A program made the translations under genes and the position numbers. The notes beneath the pieces were generated by a model. It made no database searches. It was given only the letters and a program-made list of their open reading frames with translations, and was not told the origin of the DNA. Below, one piece after another: positions 45,587 through 57,780 of a DNA stretch of 64,000 nt (position 1 is its first letter; each line of letters opens with the position of its first letter). This DNA is from Eucalyptus grandis (taxonomy: Eukaryota; Streptophyta; Magnoliopsida; Myrtales; Myrtaceae). The stretch is taken from assembly GCF_016545825.1 (NCBI RefSeq), contig NC_052612.1, positions 6,324,001 to 6,388,000 of the forward strand, in the 5' to 3' direction.

Positions 45587-48500
45587 TGTCGCAACCAGAT
45601 TTTTTCGACGGGTTCACCACCTAAAACTAGGCTAATGGATTACTAAGTCTTTAAGCTTAGCTCGGGCTCTCCCAAGCCCATACCAATTCGCGACTTAGGT
45701 TCAAATTTCTTAACATGCAAATTGATTTTATTTAGGAGTTGCCACTAATCAGTTTATGGTAGGTCGATTAGACAACTAAGTAAAATAATGGGAGAATTAC
45801 TTTATTCCTACGAACCAGAGACTAAGGGTACGGGGACTTGATTACATTACATTTCTCAAATGCCCTTTCGGTACCATTCTTTTTATTTTCAAAAATGTTT
45901 TTTTGCAGGCAGTTGATTTATTTTAAACTATCTCCCTGTTATTATGCGGGTACGTAAACCACCAATTTAACACCCAATAAAGCAATTAAATAATGTAGAA
46001 TTTACCTCAAAGCAACGAAAGCATCTGCAGTGTTAAATTAAAATCCACATCAACAATCCTAGATATGGTTTCTAATTAACAAGCAATTACTCAATTTTTG
46101 TTTTCACTTTATCTAATGAGAATCATGCGATGCATGCTAATAATCTAATATGACATGACAACATGACCTAAACTATATGACATGAAGAAATGCAATAATT
46201 AAATGCAATCTAAATGACCTAATTCTAATGACATGCAATGCTATGCAATGACATACAAAATTATTTAACCTAAGATGACATGTAGCATACAATTTAGTAC
46301 GCGAGTTATATGTCATGCGACATTTATTAAATGACTTAGTCTAATGACGAGGAAGTTCTAATTAAATGAACCTAATAAAAACTAAATGACGTGCATTTGA
46401 TATTTCTATTTTAAAAAATGCACAAATGATCTAGTTAGATTAAAATTCTATCTAATTTAAACTAAGGATTAAGTCACATTAAATCCTAATTTAAACTAAG
46501 ATATTATCTTAATCTAACATGTAATTGATCTAATATGCAATGACATGCAAAGAATGCCCTAATTCAACATGATATATGCATGATGATTTTTTGTGTTTTT
46601 ATATTAATTTCGAAATTAAAATTTCACATGCAATTCAAATAATGATAAAACTAACAACCTAAATGAATGCTTTTTTTTTTTTTTTAATATTTTTTTAAAT
46701 TCGGAATACAATCCCTACTCTAGATATGCAAGATAACGAGAAATATTCTAAAACAAACTGAATCATAATTCAAATATTTTTTAGTGGTTTTCAAAAAGAA
46801 GCAATTATCAACTAAATCTAAGCAATCTAAACTAATCAAGGCATCCAATCAAATAAAGGATCAAAATAATCGAAAAAATAACCTGTTGTCTCACAGGTCA
46901 AATTAACGATTATCCTAACCCTAATTATCACGACAAATAGTTCAAAATAACTAAAAATCTGATCCGAATTCTTACGGATCAAATTAATAATTACATTGAT
47001 TCAGCACTTAAAACACTATCAACAAACCCCAAAAATTAATATAATTAAAAAAAATGATCCAACATCTTACGGATCAAATTAATAATTACAATAATTTTAG
47101 GGAAAACCCTATGGATAATGCCTACAAAATCCATGAAAAAAAACATCACTCCTAAACTTAAAAGAAATAAATAAAATAAAGTAAATAGAAAAAGAAAATA
47201 AAACTACCTAATTTCCCTTTCCTTTTCTTTTTTGTTTTTCTTTTCCTGCTTTCTTCACCCATGGCTAAGTGGCTTCGGTGGATCACCGGAGGTTGGGTCG
47301 TCGGCGTTGAGCTCGGCAAGACCCAAGAACGACCGATCGGTGGCGAGCGGCGTCGTCGCGAGGAGCAAGACGGCAGGTCTCGCTCGGGCTCGGGCTCGGC
47401 ACGGGATCGACGTCGGGCGTGAGTGGGGACGATCCGGCGTCTCCGCGGGCGGCGGTGCGCGGCAAACGGCGGGTAGAGGCGTCGGCAGCAAGGGTGAGCG
47501 TCGCGAGTAGCAGGTGGGTCCTGGATCGGCTCGGGCTGCAACGGCGTCGTCGTTCGGGCGGAGCTGTAGGAGACGGTGGCTGGCGAGGTCGCGGGCTTCA
47601 GCGAGGGCTGCGGTCGTCGCTCGGGCGGCACAAATCGTGGTCAAATCAGGGGCGGCAACGGCGTCGCAGCAGTGCAAGCTGTAGGCGGGCGCTCGGGCGG
47701 AATAAACGCGAGCGGAGTAGGGGCAGGGCTCGGCGCGGCACGGTGGGCTCGGGCGGAGGAAGACTCGGGCGTCGGGGACTCGTGGTGGCGCGGCGGTTGC
47801 GGCAATCACTACTGGCTTCGGCTTCCAGGCGGCGTCGGCGTGCGTGGTGAGGCGGTGTTCACGGACGGACGCTCCAAAAGGAGGGTGAGCGGCGAGGGAG
47901 ACGATGAACAGTCGTCCCCTCTCGCCCCTTGTACTTTCTCCTCTCCCCTTTCTTTTTCTCTCTCTCACCTGTCTCTCTCGAGGTCACTTTCCTCTGTTTT
48001 CTTTTTTTCCTTTGACTTTTTCTCCTTTGTTTTGTGTTTCTCTTCTTCTCTCGAGACCTCCACGGACGGCTTCCCTCTCCTCTTTCACTTTTGGCTTTTT
48101 TTTTCCCTTTTTCTTCCTTTCTTTTCGACGAAGAAAACCTAAAAAAAAGCCCCCTAATCCTCGTACACGGTTGCTTTTATAGGGGCTAGGAGATAAGTTT
48201 TCAATTTCACCGTCAAATCTATATCCGCGATACCTTTTCACCAACGATTGATAAGAATTCAAGATTATGATAAATATTTTCTCGAAATCCAAATCTCGCA
48301 AAGATAAATCGCAATATCGCAATATATTTTTTTTCACACATGTGCCCTATCCAAAAGATTCATATCCCGGAAAAATTTCAAATTTTTTTATTTTTAACGA
48401 GATAATTAAAAAAAAAACATGGGCTTGAGCCAAATAGCTCGTTTCGTGGGCCTAGTCCAACTAATTTGAACCCATTCGCACTGGTCCAATAAATAAAATG

Positions 48501-48651
48501 CCAATTAAAATAAATAATAATAATAATAATAATAAATGCACCTAAAAATTATATGCTATGCAATTGAATTATAATTTTTTAGGGGTTAAAATTAATCTCT
48601 AATTTTTTTTTATAAATGACTAAACTGGTCGTCAAAATTTAGGTGTCAACA
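45587..48651 (-). repeat. Ogre-2 5' LTR
   Basis: 3065 bp and near-identical to 31051-34122 by eye. It holds the promoter TATA (48174-48181), a purine-rich leader (47930-48170), a GC-rich zone (47255-47890) and the mini-ORF (46007-46024). ACTAG follows at 48652-48656. Confidence 0.95.
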
Positions 48652-48656
48652 ACTAG

Positions 48657-49374
48657 TATAGTTATATTATAAAAAATAAAAACAAAAAGTGAGATCATGC
48701 CATGTGTCAATTCTCATATGAGAAAAGTAACTGTGGATAAATTGCCACATGTCATGAAGACAAAAGCTAGTAACAAGTTGCCTCCATATTAGAGCATGTT
48801 CGACACCAAGCCCATTAGAAAGGATTAGGAGATCCGTTACGCAATCTTTAATTCCCCTCTCTTGCACCGACCAAACTAAAACTCTTTCATATATTAAAGT
48901 TGAACAAGGATAACTGAGGATTTTACCACCTATCCCAAGTTAATTCTAATATTGCAATATATGAACATGCTTAAGGTTTTGCTAGTTTAAGAGTTTCGCG
49001 TGCATATATACACATATATATAAAGAAATTACTTAAAAGACATTGGCAACTTACTAATTTAATAGATATTGGTATATTCATCGCCAAATAGGTAACATAC
49101 TAGTGTTTCAGCCAATCCACTTATAAATTTTAGTAGTTAACTTACTACTCAGTTTAATGTTGGCAGATTCAATACAGTGTTGGTAATTTATTACTCTCTA
49201 CCCTTTCATTTGCAAATTTTAAAAGAAGTAGGTAAGTTACAAATCAATTTGATGTGGAAGAATGTTCGAGGGATTCATGGAAATCGAAGTAATGGCAATT
49301 GATGGTAAAATCAACTAAAACTCAATACCGACTTGGCAGTTCAACCGCATATTGCTCAGCAACTGCTAACCCTC
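48657..49374. other. Unassigned AT-rich spacer between Ogre-2 and copia-2
   Basis: No ORF, LTR or tRNA-like signal stands out. Its right end continues across copia-2 into 54594 (TAACCCTC joins TTGGTTTTC), so it was the original 3' flank of the ankyrin gene before copia-2 inserted. Confidence 0.5.
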
Positions 49375-49951
49375 TGTTAGAAATAGTAAAATTGATTTTG
49401 TGTTTTGATTAGCTTATTTGTCTTTTAATTGTTTTTTGGTTGTGTGTGTGTAAGCAAGAGTTATTCGGTTTGTAAACCGTCAAAGAAACGTGTGCTACAG
49501 CACCACATCTCTCTAAGCTGCCAGAGAAGAAAAATCATGAAGAAAGTACAAGTCTTGGGCACACAATAAAATATTATAGTTGCTGCTGAAGACTCCAAGA
49601 GCACGAAGGAAAGGAATGAAAGCAACTTGGGGCTGGCAATATTTTATTCTCTTGAAGACAGCAAGAAGAAGAGATACGCAGCCCACGTTTTTTTTTACTG
49701 CCAAGAAGAAAAGTTTAACTTTAACTCTTGCAAGTTTGAAGTCCATGCGGTGAAGTGCTTTTAGATATAGGGTTACGTTAGTTTAGTGTGTGTGAGAGAG
49801 TGAGAGTGTGAGAGAGTGAGATTTTAGAGAGAGTTTTAAGCTTAGCAAAGTTAGTGCGTGTACTCTCTTAAGCCTTTACAAAGGCATATTGTGTAATATA
49901 ATCTCTCTTTGTGTGTGTACTCTCTCCCTCCAAGTCCTTTTGGTTCCAACA
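49375..49951 (+). repeat. copia-2 5' LTR
   Basis: TGTTAGAAATAG to GGTTCCAACA. A GTGTGTGAGAGAG tract precedes the inner end. The primer-binding site starts at 49954. Confidence 0.95.
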
Positions 49952-49970
49952 ATTGGTATCAGAGCTAACC

Positions 49971-51176
49971 ATGGCATCCACTAGTTCCGTTCAGATGCAA
50001 CTTCCGAAGTTGAACGGAAAGAATTTCAACAACTGGTTCGTCCGGATGAAGGTTCTATTCAAGTCCCAAGATTTGTGGAACCTGGTGGAGAACGGCTACA
50101 CCAAAGTAGCTGATGCTGAAGAATTCAATGCTTTGAGGAAGGAGGAGAAAGAAGCGTTGGTGGAATCTCAAAAGAAAGATCAGAAAGCATTATATGTGAT
50201 CTTTCAAGCTGTGGAGGAGACGATATTTGAAAAAATATCGAGTGCGGAGACAGTGAAAGAAGCGTGGGATATATTGCAAAAATCCTACAAAGGCGATGAT
50301 CGTGTCAGGTGGGTGCGGCTCCAAACACTTCGAGGAGATTTTGAGTCTTTACGCATGAATGACTCAGAATCTATCTCGGCTTACTTTGATCGTGTACAAA
50401 CCATCGTTAACCAAGCGAGGGTTAATGGTGAAGAGCTCCAAGATGTACGAGTCGTAGAAAAAATCTTGAGGTCTTTGACTGAAAGATTTGACTACGTGGT
50501 TGCGGCGATTGAAGAAGGCCAAGATATATCAATCATGACGTTGGAGAGGTTGATGGGTTCATTATGTTCGCATGAGCAAAGAATGAACCAGAAGTCTATC
50601 AGTTCGAATTCTGAGCAAGCACTGCAGAGACGGGTCACTCAATCAAATCGAGGAGGTCATCATGGTGGCCGAGGTCGTGGAGGTCGTGGAGGTCGTGGAG
50701 GTCGTGGAGGTGCCGAAGGTAGAGGTGGAAATCTGAATTCCACTAAAAGATATAAAACACGTGACAAATCAAAAGTCAAGTGTTTTAACTGTAACAAATT
50801 CGGACATTACAAATCCGAATGTCGAGCAAACATGAGGCAAGAGCAGCCAGAATATGTGCACGCTCTCGATGCAAATGAAGGCGTGGTGTTAGCATGCCAA
50901 ATGGATGACTCAAGTACCATGGACACAAAAACTCGGTACCTTGATACTAGGTGTAGCAATCACATGTGTGGTCAAAAGGAGCTATTTTCGAAGTTAGATG
51001 AGACAGTTCGTGGTGAAGTCAACTGGAATAAATCCAAAATTCTCGTGATGGGCAAAGGTAACATTGATATCAAATCAAAATATGGTACTAATGTTACTAT
51101 TGCAGACGTTTACTTTGTGCCGAGACTTTTTGGGAATTTGCTGAGTATTGGGCAACTATCCGAAAAAGCCACATAG
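49971..51176 (+). pseudogene. copia-2 gag and protease start
   Basis: The start is set at ATG 49971, just after the primer site; the upstream open codons lie in the LTR. It begins MASTSSVQMQLPKLNGKNFNNW and has the UBN2-type copia gag fold (WDILQKSYKGDDRVRWVRLQTL). A Gly-Arg tract made of a repeated nine-base GTCGTGGAG unit follows (50664-50710), then the CCHC knuckle CFNCNKFGHYKSEC (50780-50821). The protease site reads RYLDTRCSNHM, so the catalytic DSG/DTG is DTR. The frame ends at 51176, inside the protease-integrase link. Confidence 0.88.
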
Positions 51177-51299
51177 TTAACATTGAAAATGGTGTTTGCC
51201 CCATTAGAGGCGCAAACAATAAGTTGATTACGACGACACGGATGACGAAAGAACTGGATGTTTCCTCTATCCCTTCAGACGAAGACTCTATTGAGTTTC

Positions 51300-52344
51300 C
51301 AAGCAACGACAAAAGATAGCAAGTGGCTATGGCATCTTCGGTTCGGTCATCTAAATTTTCGTGGACTTAAATTACTAGTCCAGAAAAAGATGGTGACCTG
51401 GCATGCCCTTGATCGACGCTCCAGACCGCTCATGTGAAGGATGTCTCGTTGGAAAGCAACATCGGAAATCTTTTCAAATTGGGAGAGCTAGAAGAGCCAA
51501 GCAACCTCTGGAGTTGGTACATACAGATATATGTGGCCCTGTTGAGGTGGAATCATTTGGACAAAAGAGGTACACGCTAATTTTTGTTGATGATTTTACT
51601 AGAAAAACATGGGCTTATTTTTTGAGAGAAAAATCCGAAGCTTTTGGCAAATTTAAAGAATTCAAAGTCTATGTTGAGAAACAGAGTGGCTTTAATTTAA
51701 AGACATTGAGATCGGATAGAGGTGGAGAGTTTACTTCCAATGAATTTGACAATTATTGTAAAATTCATGGAGTGAAACGTCAGTTGACTGCTAGCTATAC
51801 TCCTTAGCAAAATGGTATAGCAAAAAGAAAGAATAGAACAATTTTTGAAATGGCAAGAAGTATGCTAAAGGCTAAAGCATTACCGAAGAAGTTTTGGGCA
51901 GAAGCCGTTGCTTGTGCTATATTTGTGATGAACAGGTGTCCAACAAGGAGTGTTCTTGGAAGAACCCCAGAAGAGGCTTGGAGTGGCAACAAGCCAGATG
52001 TTTCGTTCCTACGGGTATTTGGGTGCGTAGCATATCCCCATATACCGGACGAACGAAGAAAAAAGTTGGATGATAAAAGCGAGAAGTGCATTTTCATTGG
52101 ATATGGTAATGTGACTAAGGGTTATAAGCTATATAATCCTGTCACGGAGAAGGTAATTATTAGCAGGGATGTCCAATTTTTTGAAGATGAAGCCTGGGAC
52201 TGGAATCAAAAGGCTGACCAGAAAGACATTCCTATGGAAGATGAACCATTGGTGAGGGAGACCGAAGAATCTTCAATTGAAGATCCATCACTTTCACCGG
52301 TAGTTCATCCTCCTCACCAAAGCATCGACTGCGAGAACCATTGA
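51300..52344 (+). pseudogene. copia-2 integrase
   Basis: The zinc-binding part ends CEGCLVGKQHRKSF (51403 onward, with the HLNF half in another frame near 51340). The core has HTDICGP and LRSDRGGEFTS for the two Asp positions. The third position should be Glu in an AERKNRT-type motif but reads AKRKNRT, preceded by TAG in place of the usual Gln (51806-51808). 51850-52344 carries the C-terminal region (FWAEAVACAIFVMNRCPTRS, FLRVFGCVAYPHIP). Both the substitution and the stop are consistent with loss of function. Confidence 0.85.
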
Positions 52345-52439
52345 TTCGTCGTTCACAACGACCGTAGAAGGCGCCAGTAAAATTCAAGGATTATGTGGTC
52401 ACAAGAGTTCATCATAATGACAGTGACGAAATCACTGAT

Positions 52440-54050
52440 GAAACAATGGTAAACTTTTGTTTATTTACCGAATGTGACCCCATATCCTATGATGATGCGG
52501 CGAGCAGATGAGAAGTGGAACCAAGCAATGGATGAAGAAATCCACTCCATTGAAAAGAATGACACATGGGTGCTAACTTCTTTACCACCTGGTAAGAAGC
52601 CTATAGGTGTCAAGTGGGTGTACAAAACGAAGTGCAAACCCAACGGTCAGGTGGACCATTACAAAGCTAGACTGGTGGTGAAAGGCTACCAGCAAAAGCC
52701 AGGTATTGATTATTTTGAAGTATTTGCACCAGTGGCTCGAATGGATACCATTCGAATGATCTTGGCACTTGCAGCTCGGAACCATTGGAAAATCCATCAA
52801 ATGGATGTGAAATCGGCATTCCTTAATGGTTTCTCGATGAGGAAGTATATGTGGAGCAACCACAAGGTTATGTGAAGAAAGGGCGTGAAAATCAAGTTTA
52901 TAAACTGAAGAAAGCGTTGTATGGGCTAAACGGGCACCTCGAGCTTGGTACACGAGGATTGATACTTTTTGTTGGAGCATGGCTTTCAAAAGTGCCCTTA
53001 TGAGCATACATTGTATATCAAATCAAATACTAACGGCGATATTATAATTATTTGCCTTTATGTTGATGATTTGATATTTCTGAATTTGTGAGAAGATGTT
53101 TTGCTGAATTCGGGGAGGCCATGACAAGTCAATTTAAGATGACAGATTTGGGATTAATGTCCTATTTTCTAGGCCTTGAAGTGAAGCAGACAAATGAAGG
53201 CATATTTGTTTCACAGCAGAAGTATGCTAATGATATTTTGAAGCGATTCGATATGGAAACGCTCAAATCATTTCGAACTCTGTAGCGAACGGTTGGAGTT
53301 GAAGAAAGAAGGAACCGGTGAACTGGTAAATCCCACTTATTTTAAAAGTATTGTTGGCGTTTAAGATATTTGGCTACCACTAGGCCAGATATAACTTATG
53401 GCGTGGGAATTATTAGTCGGTTTATGGAGAAACCATACCAATCACATTTGCAAGCAGCAAAAAGAATTTTAAGGTATGTCGGTGGAACTCGTGATCATGG
53501 AATTTTATATTCTTACACCGACAACTTCAGTTTAGTGGGGTATACGAGCGGTGATTGAGCAGGTGATATCTTGAAACACGGAAGAGCACTTCCCGGATAT
53601 GCGTTCTTTCTTGGATCAAGAATAATTTCTTGGTCATCAAAAAAACAACAAGTTATTGCACTCTCAACAGCTGAAGCAGAATACATTGCAGTATCTTCAG
53701 CAGCATGTCAGGCGATGTGGCTTCGAAGGATGCTTTTTGAGCTTATGCATGAACAAAAAGGTCCTACTAAATTGATGTGTGATAACAAGTCAGCGATTGC
53801 ATTGGCCAAGAATCCCATATTTCATGGCAGGAGCAAACATATCGACATCAAGTATCATTATATTCGTGAGTTGATTAAAGAAGGTGAGATTGAACTTGAT
53901 TTCGCAAATCAAGCAGATTGCAGATATTTTGACAAAACCATTGAAGGCAGATTTGTTCGAGAAATTGAAGACAATGCTTGGTGTCGTAGTCTTACAAAAT
54001 CAATTTTAAGGGAGGCTGTTAGAAATAGTAAAATTGATTTTGTGTTTTGA
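52440..54050 (+). pseudogene. copia-2 reverse transcriptase and RNase H
   Basis: 52474-52875: RT start (WNQAMDEEIHSIEKNDTWVL, GVKWVYKTKCKPNG, KARLVVKGYQQKPGIDYFEVFAPVARMDTIR, HQMDVKSAFLNG). The active site YVDD lies near 53060 in another frame. 53088-53285: LGLMSYFLGLEVKQ. 53370-53558: [18 protein letters not shown]. 53571-54050: RNase H (SKKQQVIALSTAEAEYIAVSSAACQAMWLR, CDNKSAIALAKNP, HIDIKYHYIRE), running into the 3' LTR. At least five frame breaks or stops occur between these blocks. Confidence 0.85.
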
Positions 54051-54593
54051 TTAGCTTATTTGTCTTTTAATTGTTTTTTGGTTGTGTGTGTGTAAGCAAG
54101 AGTTACTCGGTTTGTAAACCGTCAAAGAAACGTGTGCTACAGCACCACGTCTCTCTAAGCCGCCTGAGAAGAAAAATAATGAAGAAAGTACAAGTCTTGG
54201 GCACACAATAAAATATTATAGTTGCTGCTGAAGACTCCAAGAGCACGAAGGAAAGGAAGGAAAGCAACTTGGGGCTGGCAATATTTTATTCTCACTGAAG
54301 ACAGCAAGAAGAAGAGATACGACAGCCCACGTTTTTTTTGACTGCCAAGAAGAAAATTTTAACTTTAACTCTTGCAAGTTTGAAGTCCATGCGGTGAAGT
54401 GCTTTTAGATATAGGGTTACGTTAGTTTAGTGTGTGTGAGAGAGTGAGAGTGTGAGAGTGAGATTTTAGAGAGAGTTTTAAGCTTAGCAAAGTTATTGCG
54501 TGTACTCTCTTAAGCCTTTACAAAGGCATATTGTGTAATATAATCTCTCTTTGTGTGTGTACTCTCTCCCTCCAAGTCCTTTTGGTTCCAACA
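54017..54593 (+). repeat. copia-2 3' LTR
   Basis: 577 bp, starts directly after the polypurine tract and ends GGTTCCAACA, then CCCTC. It mirrors the 5' LTR with scattered changes, for example one lost GA unit in the GTGAGAGAG tract. Confidence 0.95.
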
Positions 54594-54849
54594 CCCTCTT
54601 GGTTTTCATTTGGCTAACTGTGATGCAATCGGCTTGTGCATCCTTCACATACACAAAAAGTCTCAACTTGTTGGCCTTTTCCGCTTTCCATTCATCTTTT
54701 ACATGGCTATTTGGCCGATTCTCAATCCAACAGGTCCACTTTTAGGGGTTTCAAACCTGACAGCTGACATAAAACTGCCGGAAAATAAGGCTAACAATGC
54801 AAAAATGAAAATATCCCGTGCACACGGCCCAAACTTGTTAGCAGCTTTC

Positions 54850-55527
54850 CTAGAATATCCCATAATCAAACAGTATGTTTCGGACGAATCTCCTGAGAGT
54901 GCTACGTGGCAACCAGAAACCAACCTCGGGGTCAAGGAAAATACCGATGCGGTGCATAGTCAGGAGACATCCAAACACAACAAAAAGAACAATCCCGAGC
55001 CCGATGGTTCTGGTCAGTACGACATATGTACCCCAAGCAAAGGCCAGCACCAACCCGCATATCGCAAAATAAATGTAACATCCTGCGGCGGTGTTGTATC
55101 TCACCTGTTGGCGAGCGCCCCAGAAAGAAGGATCGTATAGTAAGAATAATGCCAGGATGGAGAAACAGAATGCAGTTGTGTTAAATATCACGAAGGCTTT
55201 GAAAGCAGGCCTGTCAGCAAGAATTGGCATTCCTCGGTAGGGTCCCTCGTCGTAATAACCCCCAGGCATCGTGAAGGCCGCAGCAAAGGTCACTGTGGCT
55301 ATGAGCACTGCCACAAGTAGCTGAAGGTCGATAATGCTTCTTTTTGACGAATCGACATTGTCTCGGTTGCCGGTATTAATTCCTCTGGTTATCGAGACAA
55401 CTGGTTGGCCCTCAACAAATTGCTTGTCTAACCTCTTCTTAACATATTCCCTGACCCAGTCTTGATAACACTGGATTCCATGACATCCTTTCAACACATG
55501 ATGAACTTTTCCAGCTCTGTAGCCGAC
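54850..55527 (-). CDS. Ankyrin-PGG gene exon 3 (PGG domain, membrane segments)
   Basis: Acceptor AATTTTAG/GTC at 55528, in phase with exon 2. A basic linker (DWVREYVKKRLDKQF) leads to the PGG domain: LQLLVAVLIATVTFAAAFTMPGGY, with the family-defining PGG. Three more hydrophobic stretches follow: AFVIFNTTAFCFSILALFLL, AAGCYIYFAICGLVLAFAW and IGLGIVLFVVFGCLL. These four are predicted membrane helices. The frame is open to TAG at 54850-54852. The copia-2 3' LTR ends 256 bp further on. Confidence 0.88.
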   Translation of the reverse strand, partial: VGYRAGKVHHVLKGCHGIQCYQDWVREYVKKRLDKQFVEGQPVVSITRGINTGNRDNVDSSKRSIIDLQLLVAVLIATVTFAAAFTMPGGYYDEGPYRGMPILADRPAFKAFVIFNTTAFCFSILALFLLYDPSFWGARQQVRYNTAAGCYIYFAICGLVLAFAWGTYVVLTRTIGLGIVLFVVFGCLLTMHRIGIFLDPEVGFWLPRSTLRRFVRNILFDYGIF

Positions 55528-56356
55528 CTAAAATTGTGCAGAAAATATCAATTAACTAGTGGTCTTTCCTGGCTAAATACTTCCAGACCCTAACTTTACA
55601 CACTAAAAATGCTAACAAATAGAACTCCCGGTGAGTCCAAAAACATTGAGGAGAATTCATTCAATTCATCGCTTTTAGATAAGGTGGCAGGTAGACAAAA
55701 CCAATAAATAGAGTTTCCCAGAGTAAGCAATTACTGTTTTAGGTACCGTTTGAAATCCTTTTCTTAGTTGTGGTAGGGTGCAGGTTCTCTCTTTTACCTC
55801 AGAAGCCGTTGGAAAGGGGCCGAAAAGAAAAAGGACTTTAGCTATATTGTACGAGATATTCTGCTTCTTTAATATGACTGTAAAATAAGAGTTGTTTCAA
55901 AGTCAGAATGTGCATAAACTTCTGGATTGGGACCTCTAAAGTTACGATTAGTTACATCTTAAAGTTAGCCTTTGAATAGTTTACGCCTCAGTGCAAGGGC
56001 CATTAGACAGTCCAGATTTATTCTACATCTTTCTTTCCTTTCTTTTTTTCCCTTTTACCTATTCCCAACGATAGAGTATCCCAATCCTAAATGTTTTGCA
56101 TTGTTTTCAAGAAAAATAAGACACACAATAACTCTTGAACTATTTGAAGACACGCATGGTGCATGGATTTGAGATTTATAATTATTGAAAAATTTTGTTT
56201 TGATGAGATTCATACAACCCAATATTTACAATCTTTCTACCTTATATCTTACAAAAACAATATGTATTTATCAATCAAACGATGAATTTAACTAACAATG
56301 AATATTACTTTGCTAAGTGATTTGCTTTAGACTATACATTGTTACTTGAATAGTTT

Positions 56357-56557
56357 TCTTTTTCTTTTTTTGTGCTGGAGGAACTGACTTGCAGCCGACA
56401 GCCGCGCCGTAAACCCCCAGTTGATACTTAAGTAGGAGGACGCACCACCCCTGAGTCACACTTAATACACCTAGCGCCTCCCCTGGGTTTTGAACCCTTT
56501 ACCTCTGGGTTGAGGATCAGTAGGGCCTTATCCAGCGGAGCCACTACGGCCGTTGGT
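56357..56557 (-). mobile_element. tRNA-derived SINE in ankyrin gene intron 2
   Basis: About 200 bp, flanked by an exact 18-bp direct repeat (56339-56356 and 56558-56575, containing GTTACTTGAATAG). On the minus strand it has an A-box-like TGGCTCCGCTGG, a B-box GGTTCAAAACC about 45 nt later, an unrelated body and an A-rich tail (AAAAAAAGAAAAAGA). It lies in the same orientation as the gene. Confidence 0.88.
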
Positions 56558-56682
56558 TTGTTACTTGAATAGTTTGTTACTGCATAACTGTTAATACAAC
56601 AAAAAAAGTTCAAACTTAAAATTCTTTAAAGCTAATTTTACTACATGCAGTTAGTCTTTGGCTATTAATATAATGTTGTGGT

Positions 56683-56940
56683 TTTGTTGTTTAATCAGAT
56701 TTTTTAAAGTCGAATTGTTAAGTCAGATTTTAAGGGGGGCCTTTATATGTATTAATTGGATCTATAAAGACTTCTATTTTTCACGTTTGTGCATTACCAA
56801 TGTTGGCAAGATAATTATTTTGTAAAATGAAATATCTATGGCAATGGAAATTAATAACTATGTCATATATTAAAAGTAAAAATTTGAACAACATTTTAGC
56901 TATCAATTTTGCTAATTTGGTGATACACATAATATTTATA
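56683..56940. repeat. Repeat unit A, copy 1 (intron 2)
   Basis: Matches 58340-58590 in the same orientation, with landmarks TTGTTTAATCAGATTTTTTAA, GGCCTTTATATGTATTA and TTGAACAACATTTTAG. Here it is directly followed by repeat B. Confidence 0.8.
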
Positions 56941-57780
56941 GTTCATCAATTATATTGATAGAATTCAAGTCAATTTGTGAGGTTTATAGAATAATTTCCA
57001 AAAAGCCAAATCAGCATGAATTTTCTATTCTTCCATAAGTGAATCTACGTTGACATCTAAATTTTGTCTCTTATTCTTGTTGGTCATCTCATATAAAAAT
57101 TAGGGATCGAATTTAACCCTTAAATAAAAATATCAATATCGCATAATTTTGCATTTGCATTGCATTCAGGCAATCAAGGTTTTTATTTCAGTAATGACAT
57201 ATTCACATCAAATAAATGTTATTTAAGTTGGTCCGGTCATGAACTAGGTTTGATTTAGCTACCATGCTAAATAAACTTGGACTTAAGACAAGGGGGCCCT
57301 AATCTCAGCTTGATTTCCAAGACTAAGCCCAGTAAATCCAACCACATTAAAATTTTCCATAGACGAATTTCACATGTGCATCGCACATGAAATTCTAAAA
57401 TTCTTGGAGAGCAAGGTTGCACTACACTCTTGAAATTTTTGTCCACACGGGGAATAAAAGAGTTTTTCTAATATCCGAGGATAAATATTACATATTCCCT
57501 TGATCCAAATTATGAAAGCGTCAAATTCATAAGGGTCATAAAACCTTAGACTTTATGGTTATGTTTGGTAACCAGAATAAAAATTAGAATAGGATCCCAT
57601 ATTCGATTCCTGCCCAAAATATTATAAAGTCAAATATACTATATAACTCAGATAAAAATATCACATGAGAAGGTGGATAGGATTTTTTTAATGTCTATTG
57701 CATAAAAACTATTTTTCTTGTTTGAAAAACTTATTAGGTTAAAAAATGAAAAATATAAAATAATATTTGAATTCTAATAT
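56940..57780. repeat. Repeat unit B, copy 1 (intron 2), partly a decayed Ogre-type LTR
   Basis: Matches 62004-62897 in the same orientation, with landmarks GTTCATCAATTAT, TTTATAGAATAATTTCC and TTTGGTCCGGTCATG-like strings. From 57050 it reads GTTGACATCTAAATTTTG and then AATTAGGGAT and GCATTTGCATTGCATT, resembling the start of the Ogre-1 LTR. No intact element is visible. Confidence 0.7.

Larger units (their letters stand above)
31051..48651 (-). mobile_element. Ogre-2: complete 17.6-kb Ty3/gypsy Tat/Ogre retrotransposon
   Basis: Minus-strand element with LTRs at 45587-48651 (5') and 31051-34122 (3') and an ACTAG duplication. Gene order and protein wording follow Ogre-1, but the LTRs differ strongly, the 179-bp array is absent and the hairpin repeat is expanded, so it is a separate family. 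Coding regions are better preserved than in Ogre-1: gag (437 codons), protease (497 codons), the first RT block and the integrase core are each largely open. Remaining damage includes a TGA in integrase, adjacent TAA TAG after the core, and a few frame changes. Confidence 0.95.
49375..54593 (+). mobile_element. Complete but defective Ty1/copia retrotransposon (copia-2)
   Basis: LTRs are 49375-49951 and 54017-54593, both 577 bp, and the target duplication CCCTC is exact (49370-49374 and 54594-54598). The primer site TGGTATCAGAGC is at 49954-49965 and the polypurine tract TTTTAAGGGAGGC ends at 54016. The polyprotein order gag-protease-integrase-RT-RNase H is copia type. About ten substitutions and a few indels separate the LTRs by eye. 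Several stops, plus replaced catalytic residues in protease and integrase, make it inactive. It landed 256 bp beyond the stop codon of the ankyrin gene, on the opposite strand. Confidence 0.95.

Noticed and set aside
54553..55140. 195-codon plus-strand frame across the copia-2 LTR end and ankyrin exon 3
   Set aside because: It is the antisense shadow of the PGG exon joined to LTR sequence.
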